Assembly: GCF_001553605.1 (NCBI RefSeq)
Contig: NZ_CP014229.1
Coordinates: 2,198,501 to 2,262,500 of the forward strand
DNA length: 64,000 nt
Direction of reading: 5' to 3'
Origin: Desulfovibrio fairfieldensis
Lineage (GTDB): Bacteria; Desulfobacterota; Desulfovibrionia; Desulfovibrionales; Desulfovibrionaceae
In this document: piece after piece, positions 63,305-64,000 of the stretch
How positions within the stretch are numbered: position 1 is the first letter of the stretch
How the letters are laid out: every line of letters starts with the position of its first letter
The notes under the pieces: model-generated
The model's input: only the letters and a program-made list of their open reading frames with translations
Told to the model about the DNA's origin: nothing
Databases searched by the model: none
Made by a program: the position numbers and the translations under genes

Positions 63305-64000
63305 TCAGGCGGTTCCGTTCCGCGCGGCCATGCTTTCCAGAACCACGCTTCTCAGACGTTCCACCTGGGCGGCGGCATCATAGTCCCGCCGTACGGCGCT
63401 GCGCGCCTCCTGTCCGATAAAGGCCAACCGGGGGGCGCGAGCCGCCACTCCGGCCACGGTTTCGGCCATGGCCCGCGCATCCCAGAAATCGCAGAGAAAA
63501 CCGTTGACCCCGTGGCGAAGCACTTCGCGCACGGGCGCGGTGTCCGATCCCACCACCAGGCCGCCGCAGGCCATGGCCTCCAGAATGCCGGTGGACAGCG
63601 CATACGGGGCCGTCAGATAGACATGCACCGTGGAGGCCCGCAACATCCGGCGGTACTCATTCAGCGGGCACGGCCCCAGCAGATGCACACGGGCGCGGGC
63701 CTCGGGCGGAAGCGGCAGATCCTCGCGGCACCGGCACAGGGCTTCCGCCTCGCGCCGCCGGGCTTCCTCGCCGGAACGGCCGCCGTGGCTCTCCGGCGCG
63801 GGCCAGGCCACCAGCACATGGCAGGCGGGACGCAATTCCAGCAGGCGCGGCAGACAACGCACAAACTGCGCGAAACCACGTGCCGTGTCGTGCAGCGGGC
63901 CGGAAAAACTTATCAGTTCGTCCGCGTCGGCAAGGTCAAGGCCGCCGCCCGCAAAGCCCGCCACGGGCGCGGGCGAAAAAAAGGCCGTGTCCACGCCGCT
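63305..64000 (-). CDS. Family 4 glycosyltransferase, 5' part cut by window edge
   Basis: The frame is open at the right edge, so the N-terminus is missing; 231 residues remain. The C-terminal GT-B domain is clear: VHLLGPCPLNEYRRMLRAST, then YALSTGILEAMACGGLVVGS with DTAPVREVLRHGVNGFLCDF, the donor-binding E-x7-E region. It is GC-rich like the backbone, unlike the AT-rich enzymes of the locus at 1-15211. Confidence 0.88.
   Translation of the reverse strand, partial: SGVDTAFFSPAPVAGFAGGGLDLADADELISFSGPLHDTARGFAQFVRCLPRLLELRPACHVLVAWPAPESHGGRSGEEARRREAEALCRCREDLPLPPEARARVHLLGPCPLNEYRRMLRASTVHVYLTAPYALSTGILEAMACGGLVVGSDTAPVREVLRHGVNGFLCDFWDARAMAETVAGVAARAPRLAFIGQEARSAVRRDYDAAAQVERLRSVVLESMAARNGTA

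Overview
The window looks like chromosomal DNA of a sulfate-reducing deltaproteobacterium of the Desulfovibrio type. This is an inference from gene content and order: ftsH-folP-cdaA-cdaR-glmM with galU and priA nearby, a selenocysteine tRNA, a DnaA with divergent ATPase motifs, heavy cyclic-nucleotide signalling, and a GC-rich backbone broken by AT-rich surface-glycan genes. No database search was possible; functions come from motifs read in the translations.

Layout. (1) 1-15211, all minus strand: a surface-glycan locus with six glycosyltransferase genes (one a GT2-GT4 fusion), an asparagine synthetase-type amidotransferase, a methyltransferase broken by an in-frame TAG, two radical SAM proteins (one B12-binding type, one cut by the window edge) and a PqqD / HPr-kinase-like / nucleotidyltransferase cassette of the kind used for peptide or polymer modification. 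Its leader (15212-15577) holds a candidate promoter, an (AG)20(TG)7 tract and a terminator-like hairpin before the first gene. (2) 15933-19398: EmrAB-type efflux operon with a palindromic operator and a TetR regulator. (3) 19529-27462: an XRE regulator with an operator cluster and an O-acyltransferase, a HerA/YjgR-type ATPase, MltA, a thioesterase, a glutamate-synthase-like flavoprotein, a small membrane protein and several MITE-like repeats. (4) 27733-37586: an EF-G-like GTPase, a PAS-GGDEF-EAL protein, dnaA, two paralogous outer-membrane barrels and FadL. (5) 37734-49303, minus strand: priA, galU, then glmM, cdaR, cdaA, a diguanylate cyclase, folP and ftsH. (6) 49568-63263: selC, a chemotaxis receptor, a FecR-domain exported protein paired with a Slam-like TPR/barrel protein, an orphan 115-residue gene, a CHASE2 adenylate cyclase, an MBL-GAF-HD-GYP protein and a dual-SBP-GGDEF-EAL protein. 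(7) 63305-64000: the end of another glycosyltransferase.

Common thread. Enzymes for three second messengers occur here: c-di-GMP (one GGDEF cyclase, two EAL proteins with degenerate GGDEF, one HD-GYP), c-di-AMP (CdaA/CdaR) and cAMP (CHASE2 cyclase), alongside envelope and glycan genes. Three very long (AG)n tracts (20, 26 and 20 units) lie at regulatory positions: in the glycan-operon leader, just after dnaA, and just before a c-di-GMP gene. Tracts this long are rare in bacteria and suggest phase-variable expression. The strongest candidates for something undescribed are the PqqD/HprK-like/NTase/radical-SAM glycan cassette and the FecR-Slam pair next to a CHASE2 cyclase.
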